In this document: positions 11,308-12,472 of the stretch, piece by piece | Layout: the number at the start of each line of letters is the position of its first letter | Numbering within the stretch: position 1 is the stretch's first letter | NCBI GenBank assembly: GCA_021850345.1 | Contig: JAJZMN010000143.1 | Coordinates: 1-12,472 of the forward strand | Reading direction: 5' to 3' | Source of the DNA: Actinomycetes bacterium | GTDB lineage: Bacteria; Actinomycetota; Acidimicrobiia; Acidimicrobiales; RAAP-2 | DNA length: 12,472 nt | Position numbers and translations under genes: made by a program | The notes under the pieces: model-generated | Databases searched by the model: none | What the model saw: only the letters and a program-made list of their open reading frames with translations | What the model was told of the DNA's origin: nothing

Positions 11308-12472
11308 TCAGAGCGACGCGATGAGCCGCTCGACCCGGTCGTCGTGGGAGCGGAAGGGATCTTTCAACAGCACCGTGCGCTGCGCCTGGTCGTTCAATTT
11401 CAGATGGACCCAGTCGACGGTGAAGTCTCGGCGCCGCTCCTTGGCGCGCCGCACGAATGCGCCGCGCAGACGTGCACGGGTGGTCTGCGGCGGCTCGGTC
11501 ATCGCCGCCGCGATGGCCGAGTCCGTGCACAGCCGGTCCATCTGCTCTCGCGACTGGAGCTTGTAGTAGAGGCCCCGGGAGCGGTCGACGTCGTGGTACA
11601 TGAGGTCGACGAGGGCCGCCTTCGGGTGGGACAGCGGGACCCCGTGACGCTCCCGGACCTGCTCGATCAGCCGGTACTTGGACACCCAGTCGCACTCGCG
11701 CCACAAAGAGAGCGGGTCGGACTCCAGCCCCTTCAGGCAGTGCTGCCACATGTCGAGCGCCCGTTCCTCCTCGGGCCCGAGCCCGTGGCGGTCTCTGAAG
11801 CGCAACGCTCGCTCGAGGTACTCGCCCTGGATGTCGAGGGCCCGCATCTCACGTCCGTTGGCCAGGCGCACGCGGCGCTGGCAGGTGATGTCGTGGCTGA
11901 TCTCGCGGATCGCCCGGATCGGGTTCTCGAGCGTCAGGTCCCGCAGGACGGTACCGGGGTCCTCGAGCATGGCGAGCACGATGCTCGTCGCCCCGGTCTT
12001 CAAGAACGTGGCGTACTCGCTCATGTTGGAGTCGCCGACGATGACGTGCAGCCGGCGGAAGCGCTCGGCGTCCGCGTGCGGCTCGTCCCTCGTGTTGATG
12101 ATGGGGCGGCTGCGGGTCGTCGCCGACGACACGCCCTCCCAGATGTGCTCGGCTCGCTGGCTGATGCAGTAGACGGCGCCACGGGCGGTCTGGAGCACCT
12201 TGCCCGCGCCCGCGTAGACTTGACGGCTCACGAGGAACGGGATCAGCACCTCGGTATAGCGGTTGAAGTCGTCGTTCCGTTCCGTCAGATAGTTCTCGTG
12301 GCACCCGTAGGAGTTGCCGGCGGAGTCGGTGTTGTTCTTGAACAGGTACACCTCGCCGCGGATGCCCTCCTCGCGCAGCCGAGCCTGCGCGCCCGACACG
12401 AGCTGGGAGAGGATCCACTCTCCCGCCTTGTCATGGGTGACGAGGTCGCTGATGCGGTCGCACTCTGGCGTC
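11308..12472 (-). CDS. pafA: Pup--protein ligase PafA (5' truncated by window edge)
   Basis: Attaches the small protein Pup through its C-terminal glutamate to lysines of target proteins, using ATP and marking them for the actinobacterial proteasome. The window holds 387 residues up to the TGA at 11308-11310; about 65 N-terminal residues are missing, judging from the roughly 450-residue mycobacterial enzyme. Visible hallmarks are [60 protein letters not shown], then [14 protein letters not shown], and the PafA-type end [20 protein letters not shown] followed by LKDPFR. The carboxylate-amine ligase fold is shared with the depupylase Dop, but this C-terminus and the absence of the Dop loop in the visible part favour PafA. 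The first frame codon in view is Thr in [19 protein letters not shown]. The active-site Asp and Glu of the N-terminal region lie outside the window. No truncation or frameshift is seen within view. Confidence 0.97.
   Translation of the reverse strand, partial: TPECDRISDLVTHDKAGEWILSQLVSGAQARLREEGIRGEVYLFKNNTDSAGNSYGCHENYLTERNDDFNRYTEVLIPFLVSRQVYAGAGKVLQTARGAVYCISQRAEHIWEGVSSATTRSRPIINTRDEPHADAERFRRLHVIVGDSNMSEYATFLKTGATSIVLAMLEDPGTVLRDLTLENPIRAIREISHDITCQRRVRLANGREMRALDIQGEYLERALRFRDRHGLGPEEERALDMWQHCLKGLESDPLSLWRECDWVSKYRLIEQVRERHGVPLSHPKAALVDLMYHDVDRSRGLYYKLQSREQMDRLCTDSAIAAAMTEPPQTTRARLRGAFVRRAKERRRDFTVDWVHLKLNDQAQRTVLLKDPFRSHDDRVERLIASL

Noticed and set aside
9705..11324. 539-codon plus-strand frame spanning tatB, the repeat and lepB
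   Set aside because: Runs antisense to two well-supported membrane protein genes and contains only repetitive Ala/Arg stretches.

Overview
The window is GC-rich chromosomal DNA from an actinobacterium. A Pup ligase gene (pafA), the order tatB-tatC-helY downstream of pafA, GTG starts, and candidate leaderless -10 boxes directly in front of several start codons all support this. The paired small acidic zinc-ribbon protein, the tandem ThyX-like protein and the lepB gene in the Pup-ligase neighbourhood suggest class Acidimicrobiia or a relative. That class assignment is inference from memory of such genomes, not a search result. No rRNA, tRNA, CRISPR array, transposase, integrase or phage gene was seen, so this reads as core chromosome rather than an island.

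Left block, plus strand (1-3042): the 3' end of an unidentified gene, a 16-bp AT-rich palindrome overlapping a TTGACA box, an exported FKBP-type prolyl isomerase, a family I inorganic pyrophosphatase (ppa), and a 453-residue unidentified protein with a folded-looking N-terminus, a long Arg/Gly-rich linker and a helical C-terminus. Candidate hairpin terminators follow the isomerase and ppa genes.

Right block, minus strand (12472 down to 3002): pafA (5' end outside the window), lepB (signal peptidase I), then a compact run tatB-tatC-helY-thyX-like with a 1-nt gap and two small overlaps. A 382-bp intergenic region with inverted repeats follows, then a unit of three genes: an Asp/Glu-rich DUF4193-like zinc-ribbon protein, a conserved actinobacterial hypothetical protein, and a GNAT acetyltransferase. 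The acetyltransferase 3' end overlaps the 3' end of the 453-residue gene convergently by 41 nt.

Functionally, the minus block joins protein export (TatB, TatC, LepB), the Pup-proteasome tagging step (PafA) and nucleic-acid metabolism (HelY, ThyX-like). In mycobacteria the known order is pafA-pafB-pafC-tatA-tatC-helY. Here pafBC are absent from that position and lepB sits there instead, while a double-domain ThyX homologue is appended after helY. The items most worth a second look are that ThyX-like protein with its complementary motif losses, the recurrent TANNNT box 8-9 nt before start codons, the unidentified RGG-like protein, the palindrome upstream of the isomerase, and the 15-bp tandem repeats.
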